64,000 nucleotides of DNA from an uncultured Bacteroidales bacterium (GCA_902790595.1 CADASL010000002.1:325384-389383); one strand, 5' to 3'. Counted from the first letter of the stretch, positions 1 through 9,153 are shown. Translations and numbers: made by a program. The notes: a model not told the origin generated them from the sequence alone.

Positions 1-1039
1 TGCCGCGATTGTGCTGGCAGGCTGCTCGGGGCAACCGACGGCTCACAAAACGGCCGCCAACGCCAATCGCGCAAAACTGAATGTGGAGCTCACAAGCGAC
101 GACAACATCACATCGGGGCATGTTATTTCGCTGACATTCAGCGGAGCCGACACTACCGCGATTGATTCGGCCCGCGCCACCATCGACGGCCGGAAATTCA
201 GATTCGCCAACGGCTCAACTCAAATCGAAATTCCAACCATCGGGATGCCTGTCGGGCAGAAAACCATCCGCGTTGAAGCGTGGACGGGCAACGGAGAAGT
301 GGCCGAAGGACGAGCTCGCATCTGCATAAAATCAGACATCGAACCTGAACGGCTGACATACAAGGTGAAAAAACAGGTGCCGCACAATCCTCGGTACTAC
401 ACGCAAGGACTAGAATTCGATGGCGACATTCTGTACGAAGGCACCGGACTGGAAGGTCGGTCGGCGGTGTATAAGATTGATTTTGAGAAACAAAGCGTGA
501 TAACAAGCGCCGATTTGGCCAACAACTATTTCGGCGAGGGCGTCACCATAATGGGCGGCAAACTCTACCAACTGACGTGGCGCAGCTGCATCGGTTTCAT
601 CTACAACAAACAGACTCTGAACAAATTAGGCGAATTCAACTACTCAACCGAAGGCTGGGGCCTGACCAACAACGGATTGGAGCTGATTATGAGCGACGGC
701 ACCGAAAAAATCCAATTCATCGACACCACAACGCTCCAGGTGACGCGCACCATTGAGGTTTACGACACCGAAGGCCCCGTGAACGAGCTGAACGAGCTGG
801 AGTTTGTTGACGGCCTGATTTACGCCAACATCTACTGCACCGACAACATTGTGGCAATCGACCCTGAGAGCGGCAAAATTCTGAAAATCATTGATATGCG
901 CAACCTGCTCGACGAGTCGAAACTCACCCAGAGGGTTGATGTGCTGAACGGCATCGCCTATCAGAAAACAACCGGCCGATGGTTTGTGACTGGCAAGCTT
1001 TGGCCGACAATGTTCCAAGTGGAGTTTGTGGGGAAATAA
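1..1039 (+). CDS. Glutaminyl-peptide cyclotransferase-like lipoprotein (5' truncated)
   Basis: The reading frame is already open at base 2, so the true start lies left of the window. The first visible residues contain a lipobox (LAGC) at the end of a hydrophobic stretch, which suggests a lipoprotein signal peptide whose N-terminus is missing. The body matches the glutamine cyclotransferase family (PF05096 type, a beta-propeller): YTQGLEF, an EGWGLT segment, MSDGTEKIQFID, NELNELEFVDGLIYANI, VLNGIAY and the closing FVTGKLWPTMFQVEF. The family forms N-terminal pyroglutamate on peptides, here probably at the periplasmic or outer face. The stop is followed at once by TGGGTGT-type tandem repeats. 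The family call is firm; the substrate is unknown. Confidence 0.85.
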   Translation, partial: AAIVLAGCSGQPTAHKTAANANRAKLNVELTSDDNITSGHVISLTFSGADTTAIDSARATIDGRKFRFANGSTQIEIPTIGMPVGQKTIRVEAWTGNGEVAEGRARICIKSDIEPERLTYKVKKQVPHNPRYYTQGLEFDGDILYEGTGLEGRSAVYKIDFEKQSVITSADLANNYFGEGVTIMGGKLYQLTWRSCIGFIYNKQTLNKLGEFNYSTEGWGLTNNGLELIMSDGTEKIQFIDTTTLQVTRTIEVYDTEGPVNELNELEFVDGLIYANIYCTDNIVAIDPESGKILKIIDMRNLLDESKLTQRVDVLNGIAYQKTTGRWFVTGKLWPTMFQVEFVGK

Positions 1040-1140
1040 ATGGTATTGGGTGTTGGGTGTTGGGTGTTGGGTGTTAGGTATTGGTAAATACATAAAAATG
1101 ACGCTATTCAGTCTGTCGTCTGAAGTCTGTTGTCTGAAGT
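1040..1140. repeat. Short tandem repeats after the cyclotransferase stop
   Basis: The spacer begins with about four copies of a TTGGGTG-like heptamer, degrading to TTAGGTATTGG. It ends with a second repeat, GTCTGTCGTCTGAAGTCTGTTG-like, built on two TGTCTGAAGT units. The repeat starts within ten bases of the stop codon. The same kind of array follows other genes in this window (near 47550, 54873 and 57220). Confidence 0.8.
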
Positions 1141-1150
1141 CAAAAAAAGT

Positions 1151-2002
1151 ATGAAAAAAGGGTTAATTCTTGAAGGCGGCGCAATGCGCGGAATGTTCAC
1201 ATCGGGTGTGCTCGACGTGCTGATGGAGAACGGCATTGAGTTCGACGGCGCCATTGGAGTGTCGGCAGGAGCCACTTTCGGGTGCAACATCAAATCGCGG
1301 CAGCCCGGGCGCGCCATCCGTTACAACAAGCGCTTCTCACGCGACTGGCGCTATTGTTCCATCCGCTCGCTACTGACCACTGGCGACCTTTACGGCGCCG
1401 ATTTCTGCTACAACGAGCTGCCCAAACACCTCGATATCTTCGACTTCGACACCTACCGCCGTAACCCGATGGAATTTTGGGTAGTAGCATCAGACTGTGA
1501 GACCGGCAAACCTGTCTATAAACGGCTCGACACCTGCGATGACCACGACCTGACCTGGATGCGCGCCAGTGCCTCAATGCCATTAGCCAGCCGAATTGTC
1601 GAAATTGACGGCCGCAAACTGCTCGACGGCGGAATAACCGATTCCATCCCCCTCGCCTACTTCGAGAGCATCGGCTACGACCGCAACGTGGTGGTGCTGA
1701 CGCAACCCGAAAGCTACCGCAAAGGTCCCAACCGGCTGATGTGGCTGATGCGCCTGATTCTGCGGCGCTATCCGATGATTGTCAAAGCTTTGCGCGACAG
1801 GCATCTGGAATACAACCAAACCACGGCCAATGTCCGCCAACGTGCCGCTCAAGGCGATGTGCTGGTCATCTGCCCCGACAAACCGCTCGGCATCAGCCGC
1901 ACCGAGAAAAACCCGGATGAACTGCAGCGAGTTTATGACGAGGGGAGACGAATTGCCACCTCACAACTCGACCGCATCCGTCAGTTTCTGGCTGACAATT
2001 AA
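1151..2002 (+). CDS. Patatin-like phospholipase family protein
   Basis: A 283-residue protein of the bacterial patatin-like family, which hydrolyses acyl esters with a Ser-Asp dyad. Visible motifs in order: the oxyanion-hole loop GGAMRG (residues 9-14), the nucleophile elbow GVSAG (36-40, Ser38), and the DGG motif near residue 159 that supplies the catalytic Asp. No signal peptide is seen, so it is probably cytoplasmic or membrane-peripheral. An in-frame TTG lies 21 bases upstream, but the ATG at 1151 puts the beta-strand MKKGLILEGG at the N-terminus as in relatives. The downstream gene is convergent, with only 7 bases between stops. Confidence 0.9.
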   Translation: MKKGLILEGGAMRGMFTSGVLDVLMENGIEFDGAIGVSAGATFGCNIKSRQPGRAIRYNKRFSRDWRYCSIRSLLTTGDLYGADFCYNELPKHLDIFDFDTYRRNPMEFWVVASDCETGKPVYKRLDTCDDHDLTWMRASASMPLASRIVEIDGRKLLDGGITDSIPLAYFESIGYDRNVVVLTQPESYRKGPNRLMWLMRLILRRYPMIVKALRDRHLEYNQTTANVRQRAAQGDVLVICPDKPLGISRTEKNPDELQRVYDEGRRIATSQLDRIRQFLADN

Positions 2003-2009
2003 GATTTTA

Positions 2010-3170
2010 TCACCTGTTCCCCTTTGCGCGATTGTGCGTTTTGCAGAGCATCTGGCAATTGCTGATGTCGGTTGCGCCACCGCGGCTCCAGGCTGTAACG
2101 TGGTCGGCGTCCATTTCTTTTAAATCCCAGATTTTTGTGCGATTGTTGTTGTCGCAAGCGGCGCAGATTGGGCAGTTTGATGTTCCTGCGGCTTTTGCAT
2201 CCTGCGTTTGTTTTGCATAAACGCTTTTGATGACACTTGGTTCGAAAAGACGGATATTCAGCAAACTCTTGTCAACCTCGCCGCCCAAAACATACTCGAA
2301 TATTCCCCTTTTATCTTTAACAAAATCATCGGCCATAAGCGCCTGAACACGCTCCGAAACTTTCGCAGGATTATAGGCGTTTTTGTGATAAAGTTCGTAC
2401 ATACGCCCCCATTCTAAACCGCACATTTCGGGCTCAACATCAGAAAACACCGACGATACCCAATCGATAACCGTTGTGAAATATGTCTCCAACTCCTTGA
2501 TATTCGTGTCGTAACGGTGCTGGCTCATATAACCGCTCACATCGTCGCTTTGACTAACCCACTGCAAAGCACGCTCAAGAATCTCCTGCCGCTTGACATT
2601 GCCTTTGACGTAAGTAGTCCATTTTGAGAGATTTGCATTCATTGAGTTGCTGAATTTCTCTTTAGCGAGCGTTACAAACGGCCCCGAAAAAATTGCATTT
2701 AACTTTTCCTGCTCATTGAGCGGCACACCAACAATATTTATCGTCTTGAACCACTCCTTGATTTCCTCCTCCTCGCCTTCGCACTCGTAAACCAAAAGCG
2801 TAGTGTTCAGAATGGTGTCTTGCTGATTTTTTGCCAAACCGCTGAAATACTGCTCCATACCATTCATCTTGATGGCGAACTTGCTAGTGACAAACCGCCC
2901 GATACTGGTTATACGCTGCTGGCCATCAAGCACTTCCAACTGCCCGCCATCGGTTTTGTTGAAGTAGATTAAGCCCAGCGGATAATTTTTCAGCATACTC
3001 TCAATAACCGCCTCATCACGCTTGCTTTCGGCATAGATGTAATTGCGCTGATATTCAGGCTGAATGGTTAGTTTGCCGTTCAATCCGAACAAACCTTTGC
3101 CTTCCAACTCATTGTAAACGAAACCTTCACAGATTTCTTTTGCTGTGTATTGTTTTAATTCGGTTATCAT
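2010..3170 (-). CDS. DUF262-HNH (GmrSD-like) endonuclease
   Basis: 386 residues. The N-terminal half is a DUF262/GmrS-like domain with PEYQRNY (38-44) and the diagnostic DGQQR (82-86), a ParB-like fold that binds or hydrolyses NTPs in characterised members. The C-terminus (about 328-383) is an HNH nuclease: a CPIC zinc pair, [12 protein letters not shown], then [11 protein letters not shown]. Both halves of a GmrSD-type enzyme are therefore on one chain. An ATG at 3224 would overlap the upstream methylase; the ATG at 3170 leaves a clean 17-base gap and is preferred. The gene follows an EcoRI-type methylase on the same strand, so the pair probably works as restriction-modification, although GmrSD relatives can instead attack modified DNA. 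Confidence 0.85.
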   Translation of the reverse strand: MITELKQYTAKEICEGFVYNELEGKGLFGLNGKLTIQPEYQRNYIYAESKRDEAVIESMLKNYPLGLIYFNKTDGGQLEVLDGQQRITSIGRFVTSKFAIKMNGMEQYFSGLAKNQQDTILNTTLLVYECEGEEEEIKEWFKTINIVGVPLNEQEKLNAIFSGPFVTLAKEKFSNSMNANLSKWTTYVKGNVKRQEILERALQWVSQSDDVSGYMSQHRYDTNIKELETYFTTVIDWVSSVFSDVEPEMCGLEWGRMYELYHKNAYNPAKVSERVQALMADDFVKDKRGIFEYVLGGEVDKSLLNIRLFEPSVIKSVYAKQTQDAKAAGTSNCPICAACDNNNRTKIWDLKEMDADHVTAWSRGGATDISNCQMLCKTHNRAKGNR

Positions 3171-3187
3171 AACTTCAAAGTTTTGGT

Positions 3188-4351
3188 TTATTTTTTTTTG
3201 TGGATAAGTATTTTCGCATAGCAACTTATTAAACGTCCCGTTTCATCTCTATAGCATAATTTACCTCGCCGAAACCCTTTATCTTCTTTAAACAGACGCT
3301 TGCAGTCTTCTTCTGATAGATTTGCGCTGATACCATACGAGATTCCCAATTCACCACCATTACCAATTCCTACAATTTCAAATTGTTCCGGACAATATTT
3401 GTCCAAAAATGTAATCGGAACTCCCATAATGCCATCATAATCAGAAGGAATTGCATCTGTAAACGGAACCTCAATAGCATCATAATTCTCATAATGGTAA
3501 TACTGTTTTCCTCTAACTTCTTTATGACTGCTAAATTTTAAATTATCAGCCATCGTCATCAATTGCAATGGTTGGTGTCGTCTTCCGTGGTCAATATTTG
3601 TAAGCCAAATACTTGTCGAACGACCATAAACTTTTCCGTTAACAATCTTATAATTGCTACCATTCTTTCCATTTTTTACAAATTCTTCCTCAATATTTTT
3701 GGGAATGTCAAACAGTAAATCTTCAGACATAGGGGTTTTACCTACCCAAATTTTATTGTCTTTGATTAATGGAAAAACTTCTTTATATGAAATGCAGTTT
3801 TTATTGCCAATTACTAAAATACTTTTATCGGATTCCATTAACCAAGCTAAAAACTCGCGGAACAACGAAAACGGCGGATTAGTCACAATAATATCTGCCT
3901 CATCGCGAAGGCGTTTTACCTCATCGCTACGGAAATCGCCATCGCCTTCAAGATACTGCCATTGCAAATCGCCTATATCTATTTTGCCATTGGCGTTTGT
4001 ATCGTGGTCAAGCACAAATATTTTGCCACATCGCTTCGATTTGTCGAGATTGAAAAGTGGGTTTTCGGTTTCAAAAAGCGTTGGTTGCCAATCGGTTTTA
4101 TACTTTTTGCTCTCGATTGCGTAACTTGTGCTGATTAGTTTCTTCAGTCCGAAATTCTCGAAATTCTGAGCAAAGAATTTTGTGAAATTGCTCCATTCGG
4201 GGTCATCGCACGGCAACAAAACTGTTTTACCACGGAATACATCTGGATTATATTCCAAATATGCATTTACTTCCTTTTGAATATCGGCATATTGTGTGTA
4301 AAATTCATCGTTTGGGGCTTTTTTGGCCACCACTAATGCTTTATGCGCCAT
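3188..4351 (-). CDS. EcoRI-family adenine-specific DNA methyltransferase
   Basis: 387 residues resembling the EcoRI methylase family (PF13651 type): MAHKAL, NDEFYTQ (14-20), [12 protein letters not shown], and the catalytic NPPF motif near residue 157. The family transfers methyl from AdoMet to adenine N6 in DNA. Two upstream in-frame ATGs exist (4369 and 4399), but relatives begin at the MAxxAL motif, so 4351 is used. The gene is visibly AT-richer than its neighbours and includes an internal [12 protein letters not shown] stretch that resembles an EF-hand-like loop. Its nuclease partner lies 17 bases downstream. A strong promoter and a structured RNA lie upstream on the same strand. The recognition sequence cannot be read from the protein. 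Confidence 0.88.
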   Translation of the reverse strand: MAHKALVVAKKAPNDEFYTQYADIQKEVNAYLEYNPDVFRGKTVLLPCDDPEWSNFTKFFAQNFENFGLKKLISTSYAIESKKYKTDWQPTLFETENPLFNLDKSKRCGKIFVLDHDTNANGKIDIGDLQWQYLEGDGDFRSDEVKRLRDEADIIVTNPPFSLFREFLAWLMESDKSILVIGNKNCISYKEVFPLIKDNKIWVGKTPMSEDLLFDIPKNIEEEFVKNGKNGSNYKIVNGKVYGRSTSIWLTNIDHGRRHQPLQLMTMADNLKFSSHKEVRGKQYYHYENYDAIEVPFTDAIPSDYDGIMGVPITFLDKYCPEQFEIVGIGNGGELGISYGISANLSEEDCKRLFKEDKGFRRGKLCYRDETGRLISCYAKILIHKKK

Positions 4352-4384
4352 AGTGTTTAATTTGTGCATTGCACCATTAAACAC

Positions 4385-4653
4385 TTTGAAATCAGGCAAT
4401 AAGAAAGGCGCGAACCTTCCTACTCGCGTTCACGGGGAAGCCTGAGAAGAAACCCCGCTCCACCACATAGTTAGGCCGCACCATACGGTGCTGACGTAAT
4501 TATGTAGTGGAACGGGCAACTCAAAAGCCACCGTGAACAATCAGCCTATTTCGGTTAAAAGAAATAGTTTCTCAGGCTTTTTCTTTTCGAACGCGAATAA
4601 CAGTCAATGCTGATTAATAATATGTTATGCTCGGGCAAACGCCCGAAGCAGTG
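4385..4653 (-). ncRNA. Structured RNA candidate (6S-like or Bacteroidales-1-like)
   Basis: Reading the minus strand from a consensus promoter at 4686-4657, the segment folds into a long rod. It starts with a CGGGCGTTTGCCCG hairpin. An outer stem pairs CGCGTTC with GAACGCG and AAGCCTGAGAA with TTCTCAGGCTT. A one-sided bubble holds a CTATTTC/GAAATAG hairpin. The inner stem pairs CCCGTTCCACTACATA with TATGTGGTGGAGCGGG and is capped by GCACCGTATGGTGC. It closes with a GGAAGG/CCTTTC hairpin before TTATT. No protein-coding signal is seen. A rod with a central bubble is typical of 6S RNA. Bacteroidales-1 RNA is also described as bounded by such a promoter and a terminator. tmRNA, SRP and RNase P hallmarks are absent. 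It could alternatively be a leader of the methylase gene. Confidence 0.5.
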
Positions 4654-4656
4654 GAA

Positions 4657-4686
4657 CAAAGATAGGAAAATGAAAGGAAAAACAAA
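4657..4686 (-). promoter_or_regulatory. Consensus Bacteroidota promoter for the RNA candidate
   Basis: On the minus strand, TTTG (4686-4683), an 18-base spacer and TATCTTTG (4664-4657) match the -33/-7 elements of the main Bacteroidota sigma factor. Transcription should start near 4652 and run into the structured RNA and the methylase. Confidence 0.7.
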
Positions 4687-4824
4687 CGGCAGAAACTTCT
4701 GTCTCCACGGATTTTTCAATTAAAAATCACAGCTTATTAAATTTTTGATTTTCTGCACCTTCTGTAAATAAAATCATATGATTAATTGTCCGCTTATACT
4801 GCAAATACCATTTTGCTTTCAGGA

Positions 4825-4985
4825 AAATGTCCGTAGGACATTTATATCGGTAGAATAACGAAATCATAGACATTCACCCTCGTTAGAGGTTGCATTTCAA
4901 CATTTTACAATATGCTATGCAACGCCTACGGCGTAGGAATCAGGGATGGCAATATTCTCTACCGATATTTATTCCCTACGGGAAT
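4825..4985. repeat. Composite palindromic element with triloop hairpins
   Basis: Three hairpins share the same three-base loop (TAC or its complement GTA): AAATGTCC-GTA-GGACATTT (4825-4843), ACGCC-TAC-GGCGT (4922-4934) and ATTCCC-TAC-GGGAAT (4971-4985). The outer two flank an 11-base inverted repeat, ATATCGGTAGA (4844-4854) and TCTACCGATAT (4958-4968). This encloses a 7-base inverted repeat, GTTGCAT (4889-4895) and ATGCAAC (4917-4923). There is no open frame. The architecture suggests a non-autonomous mobile or REP-like element. The rest of 4687-5048 is AT-rich with nothing recognised. Confidence 0.7.
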
Positions 4986-5048
4986 TAAAAAAGCATTAAG
5001 GGCAATATACGGTCAACCATTTTTGGAATGAAAGAACCTTGTTCCATT

Positions 5049-6260
5049 TCACTTCACCTTCAGCAGACAACTGTCGCCGTAACTCAGGAAACGGAAATCG
5101 TGAGCGAGCGCGTAGTCGTAAACGTGGTGCCAGTTATCGCCGATGAGTGCCGAAACCAGCAGAAGCAGAGTGCTTTGCGGTTGGTGGAAGTTGGTAATCA
5201 GGTTATCGACAACCTTGTATTGGTAGCCTGGCGCAATCATTATGCAAGTGCTGGCTGTAAGTTCTTGGTGTCCAGACTGATGAAGCAAATCGAGAAGCGC
5301 GGCAAAGGCATCGGCAACCGCCACGGTGTCGGGCAGTGAATAGGCTTCCCATTGGCCCAAATCGAGCGGATTTTCGAGCCCGAGTTTGGCTTTCACGCCC
5401 ATCCAGTACATACTCTCAAGCGTACGCACGGTTGTAGTGCCCACGGCAACCACTTTTTTCTTATTGTCGCACAGCGGTTTAAGAATCTCGTCCGACAACA
5501 CAAAATGCTCAATGTGCATTGGGTGCTCGCCGATGGTTTCGGTCTGCACAGGCTTGAATGTCCCCGCACCAACGTGCAGCGTAACGTTCAGATGCTCAAT
5601 GCCTTTCGCTTGAAGCGAATCGAAAACAGCCTGTGTGAAGTGCAGTCCTGCCGTTGGTGCCGCCACCGAGCCTTTTTCAGCCGAATAGATTGTCTGGTAG
5701 CGCACATCGTCAATGGCTTCCGATTTGCGGTTCAGGTACGGCGGAATGGGAATCTGCCCTGCCCAATCGACAATCTCACCGAAAGCGACGCTAGGGTTAT
5801 CCCACTCAAAACGAATCAGTTGCGCATCGCGGTCGGTGCCGACACGGGTGATGCTCAAGGTGGTTGATTTCTGGCCGTTGCCAATCTGTTTTGTCAGCGG
5901 TCCGCTTTTCCATTTTTTGCTGTTGCCCACATAGCAAAGCCACACGCAACTGCCTGTTTGACTGAACATTGTGCTGTATTCGGCGGGCTCGTGCGGCTCA
6001 AGGCAGAAAACTTCGACCCGCGCGCCCGAATCCTTGAAAAATTCCATCCGCGCACGGATAACCTTTGTGTTGTTGGTCACAATCACCGAGTCCGCATCGA
6101 GATGGGCTGCCAGATTGCGAAACACGTCTTCAGAGATGCTACCATTGTTGTAAACCAACAATTTAGACTGGTCGCGTTCGGCCAAAGGGTATTTTGCAAT
6201 GCGCTCGTCGGGAAGCGGATAATTGAAATCGGAAATCGACAAATTGGATGGAACAATCAT
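5049..6260 (-). CDS. queA: QueA, tRNA ribosyltransferase-isomerase
   Basis: 403 residues. QueA transfers and isomerises the ribosyl moiety of AdoMet onto preQ1-modified tRNA to give epoxyqueuosine in the queuosine pathway. Family signatures visible: VTNNTKVIRAR near residue 60, VAAPTAGLHFT near 200, HVGAGTFKPV near 229, and TNFHQPQSTLLLLVSALIG near 358. It is longer than the E. coli enzyme (about 356), as is common in Bacteroidota, with an extended middle region. A minus-strand TATTTTTG box at 6322-6315 lies about 55 bases upstream of the ATG. The gene is divergent from the Smr protein gene and stands alone. Confidence 0.92.
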   Translation of the reverse strand: MIVPSNLSISDFNYPLPDERIAKYPLAERDQSKLLVYNNGSISEDVFRNLAAHLDADSVIVTNNTKVIRARMEFFKDSGARVEVFCLEPHEPAEYSTMFSQTGSCVWLCYVGNSKKWKSGPLTKQIGNGQKSTTLSITRVGTDRDAQLIRFEWDNPSVAFGEIVDWAGQIPIPPYLNRKSEAIDDVRYQTIYSAEKGSVAAPTAGLHFTQAVFDSLQAKGIEHLNVTLHVGAGTFKPVQTETIGEHPMHIEHFVLSDEILKPLCDNKKKVVAVGTTTVRTLESMYWMGVKAKLGLENPLDLGQWEAYSLPDTVAVADAFAALLDLLHQSGHQELTASTCIMIAPGYQYKVVDNLITNFHQPQSTLLLLVSALIGDNWHHVYDYALAHDFRFLSYGDSCLLKVK

Positions 6261-6358
6261 TGTATCAGCAAGTTATAAAACGAATCGCACAGCGGATAAT
6301 CGGTGACAATTCTCTGCAAAAATAACTAACTTCGCACACTTTTTAAAAATTGAATGCA

Positions 6359-7459
6359 ATGAACGTAAAAGTTGGCGACAAAGTCAGATTTTTGAACGAT
6401 ATAGGCGGTGGAACCGTCGTAAAAATAATTGACCGACAGAGTGTTATGGTGCTGAACGATGACGATTTCGAAGTGCCGACACCTGTGAGCGAGTTGGTTG
6501 TGATTGAGTCGGCTGCCGACAGCCGTCTGCGTGGCTCATCGGCCGAAAATAAGAGCGAAAGGCCTAAACCACAATCGGTTACAACAGATGCAGACGAACA
6601 GGATGAACCTGAGTCTGCACCCATTTCGCTCACCGACATTTTCTATCCACCCGTTGCCATCGACAAAGAAAATGGTGACTATCTGCGTGAGTATCTGGCA
6701 TTTGTGCCAAAAGCAAATCAGCAAGGCTTCGACATCTACCTAATCAACGACAGCAACTACAACGTGCTCTACAGCATCATCGCTACCGATGCCGACGAGC
6801 AGAGCGAATCGGAAGCCGTGGGCGTGCTTGAGGCCAACACAAAGGTACAGTTCTCGTCTTTGGCAATGGACAATGTAAACCTGATTCCCGCATACACTTT
6901 TCATCTAACTTTCTATAGGAAAGGCAGTTTCAAAGTCAAAGAACCGCTTTCGCGAACCATTGAGCTGAACCCGGTGAAGTTCTATAAAGAGACTTCGTTT
7001 GTGAAAAACGATTTCTTCAGCAAAAACGCGATGATGATTGCGCTGATTGACGAGCACACCGCAGTGGATTCGGTTGAGAATATGACCGAAAAGGATTTCA
7101 AGAAGGTGGTGGCAGAAAAACTCAAAGGCGAAAAGGCTGAGCATAAGGATTTTAAATCGGGCAAGGCAATTCAATCGCAGATTGTTGAAGTTGACCTGCA
7201 CATTCACGAACTGCTGGACGATTTTCGCGGCTTAAGCAATAGCGAAATGCTTGAAATTCAGATGCGAAAATTCCGCGAAGAACTCGACAACGCTATGCGC
7301 AAAGGCGTGAAAAAGATTGTATTCATCCACGGTGTTGGTGCGGGCGTGCTGAAACTCGAAATCCGCAAAGAACTCGACCGAATGAAGAAAAAACTTGATT
7401 ATCAAGACGCTTCGTTCAAGGAATACGGCTATGGGGCAACGCTGGTAAGGATTTTTTAG
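6359..7459 (+). CDS. DUF2027 and Smr domain protein
   Basis: 366 residues. The N-terminus (about 1-45) is a small beta-rich KOW-like segment, VKVGDKVRFLNDIGGGTV, followed by a charged linker and a DUF2027 region. The C-terminus (about 280-366) is a Smr domain with DLHIHELL, FIHGVGAGVLK and a closing YGYGATLVRIF. Smr domains bind or nick nucleic acids in MutS2 and related proteins; the role of this Bacteroidota architecture is not established. A TTG lies nine bases upstream in frame, but the ATG at 6359 starts MNVKVGDKV and is preferred. A TAACTTCG box at 6324-6331 is a near-consensus promoter. Confidence 0.85.
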   Translation: MNVKVGDKVRFLNDIGGGTVVKIIDRQSVMVLNDDDFEVPTPVSELVVIESAADSRLRGSSAENKSERPKPQSVTTDADEQDEPESAPISLTDIFYPPVAIDKENGDYLREYLAFVPKANQQGFDIYLINDSNYNVLYSIIATDADEQSESEAVGVLEANTKVQFSSLAMDNVNLIPAYTFHLTFYRKGSFKVKEPLSRTIELNPVKFYKETSFVKNDFFSKNAMMIALIDEHTAVDSVENMTEKDFKKVVAEKLKGEKAEHKDFKSGKAIQSQIVEVDLHIHELLDDFRGLSNSEMLEIQMRKFREELDNAMRKGVKKIVFIHGVGAGVLKLEIRKELDRMKKKLDYQDASFKEYGYGATLVRIF

Positions 7460-7479
7460 AAAAGCTGAATAAGTACAAA

Positions 7480-7522
7480 AACAAAAAGGGACACCAAACA
7501 TTGATGCCCCTTTCGTTTTATC
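7480..7522. terminator. Bidirectional terminator between convergent genes
   Basis: An A-rich start, AAAGGG, a loop, CCCTTT and a TTTTA tail lie between the stop of the Smr gene and that of the DUF4301 gene. The stem is short, so strength is uncertain. Confidence 0.55.
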
Positions 7523-7531
7523 AATAGTCAA

Positions 7532-9046
7532 CTATTGGTGAGCTTCGCGCAGCAAATCGTTGACTGTTTTAACAGGATTGAATGTGCTGGCCGGAACTTC
7601 CACAAACAGAGTAATCCAGTCGCTCATTGCGCCGTTCCAAAGGCCCGGCAACTCAAGCGCGCGCACGGTTTTGCCTTCGATACTCTTGCTGCTGATGAAG
7701 CCCGTTTGCGGGTCAACAAACATCGGCAAATCGAACTTCTGCCCTTTGTAGTCAACTGTTGAGCAAACCAAATCAACAGGGTTGAAGTGGGTAGCCTGAG
7801 CCATTATATCTTTCTTGTCGTCAGGAATTTGCGTGCTTTCAAGAATCTGCAGCTGAATTGAACCGTCGGCGCCTTTCACCCAGTACGGACCGCCGCCTGG
7901 CTCGCCTTCGTTCACCACCATTCCGCACACGCGCATCGGGCGGTTCAGCTTGTTGCGCAGGAAGTCGAGCTTCTGATTTTCGGAATAGAGCGGGAACTCG
8001 GCAGGCGGCAGAATGGCTAGCTTGGTCTTCAAAAATGCTTCAACTTCAATCATTAACGCTTCGGTCGGGTTTTCGTCGAGCTTGCGCAGATACTCGAAAA
8101 CCTTGGCCTGGTTCGAGAGCAGCATACCTGCTATCGCCTTCTTATACAGTAATGTATCGGCGTTTTGGCGTTCCTGCACCACATTGTCGATGTTCTTAAT
8201 AAAGATGATGTCGGCATCAATCTGGTTCAGGTTGGCGATGAGAGCGCCGTGTCCGCCCGGACGGAAAACCAGACCGCCGTCGGGGGTGTGCACCGGCTTG
8301 TTGTTCTCGTCAACGGCAACCGTGTCAGTTTCAGGCTTTTGCGTGCTGAACGACACCTTGTAGCGGCAGTTATATTTTTTGCTGTAGAGCGGCATCACTT
8401 CTTCCAACTTCTTCTCAAACAATTCCTTATGCGATTCCGACACTGTGAAATGCAAGTTTGCCACACCATTTTCGGCTGCGTAGGCAGCGCCTTCTTTCAG
8501 ATGCTCTTCAAACGGAGTGATGCTGCCGTCAGCAGTCTTGTGGAATTTCAGCAAACCCTTAGGTAACTTACCGTAGTTCAAGCCTTTATCGGTAAGAATA
8601 GCTTTCAAAAGAACGTCGAGTTGCTTGTTTTTCAGAACATCTTCAACGCTGGTTCCCTGTTTTTTCAAAACGGCTTGTAAATCATCATAAAAAGCGAACT
8701 TTGTGATGTTGTTCACCAAATCGGCTATAGCCTTGTCGCTCATTGCTTTATCGTAATCTTGCGGGCCTTTGTACGCGTCCATCGCCTCAAAAAGCTTCTT
8801 GAACATTCGCGACGCAGCGCCCGATGCCGGAACAAATTTCAGTTTCCTCGCGCCAGACGCCTCAAACAGTTTCACGTACTCGAGCAAACGTGCTTCCGAC
8901 AAGCATTTGATGCCGTTTTTTGCCGTTGCCGCTGCCACAATGTCAAGTGGATTGAATCCCTTTGCAAATCGTCTGATTTGCTCTTCCACATCCCTTGGCT
9001 CAAGATTGTGAGCCTTGATTGATGCTAATTCTTGCTGGTTATACAT
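7532..9046 (-). CDS. DUF4301 family protein
   Basis: 504 residues, matching the Bacteroidota DUF4301 family in length and motifs: FVPASGAASRMFK near residue 80, FRPGGHGALIANLN near 258, DADIIFIKNIDNV just after, and GPYWV. The pattern of a Gly-rich start, a PGGHGAL motif and an IKNIDN segment recalls UTP-sugar-1-phosphate uridylyltransferases of the UGP type, so a nucleotidyltransferase-like fold is plausible. No reaction is established. A perfect promoter lies about 77 bases upstream. The gene appears monocistronic and has housekeeping-like composition. Confidence 0.85.
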   Translation of the reverse strand: MYNQQELASIKAHNLEPRDVEEQIRRFAKGFNPLDIVAAATAKNGIKCLSEARLLEYVKLFEASGARKLKFVPASGAASRMFKKLFEAMDAYKGPQDYDKAMSDKAIADLVNNITKFAFYDDLQAVLKKQGTSVEDVLKNKQLDVLLKAILTDKGLNYGKLPKGLLKFHKTADGSITPFEEHLKEGAAYAAENGVANLHFTVSESHKELFEKKLEEVMPLYSKKYNCRYKVSFSTQKPETDTVAVDENNKPVHTPDGGLVFRPGGHGALIANLNQIDADIIFIKNIDNVVQERQNADTLLYKKAIAGMLLSNQAKVFEYLRKLDENPTEALMIEVEAFLKTKLAILPPAEFPLYSENQKLDFLRNKLNRPMRVCGMVVNEGEPGGGPYWVKGADGSIQLQILESTQIPDDKKDIMAQATHFNPVDLVCSTVDYKGQKFDLPMFVDPQTGFISSKSIEGKTVRALELPGLWNGAMSDWITLFVEVPASTFNPVKTVNDLLREAHQ

Positions 9047-9123
9047 AAGCGTAGTATTTAGTGTTTAGTTTCTCGTTTTAAACCGCCTAAAAACGATTCG
9101 TTCGCCCCAAAATCAGGGTATAT

Positions 9124-9153
9124 CAAAGTTAGCGTTCTAAATGGGAAAAGCAA
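9124..9153 (-). promoter_or_regulatory. Perfect-consensus promoter for the DUF4301 gene
   Basis: On the minus strand, TTG (9153-9151), a 19-base spacer and TAACTTTG (9131-9124) fit the Bacteroidota -33/-7 consensus. Predicted start near 9118, giving a leader of about 70 bases. Confidence 0.75.

Noticed and set aside
4385-4653. tmRNA, RNase P RNA or SRP RNA
   Set aside because: No tag-peptide frame or tRNA-like end, no conserved RNase P core motifs, and no SRP GGAA-tetraloop domain.
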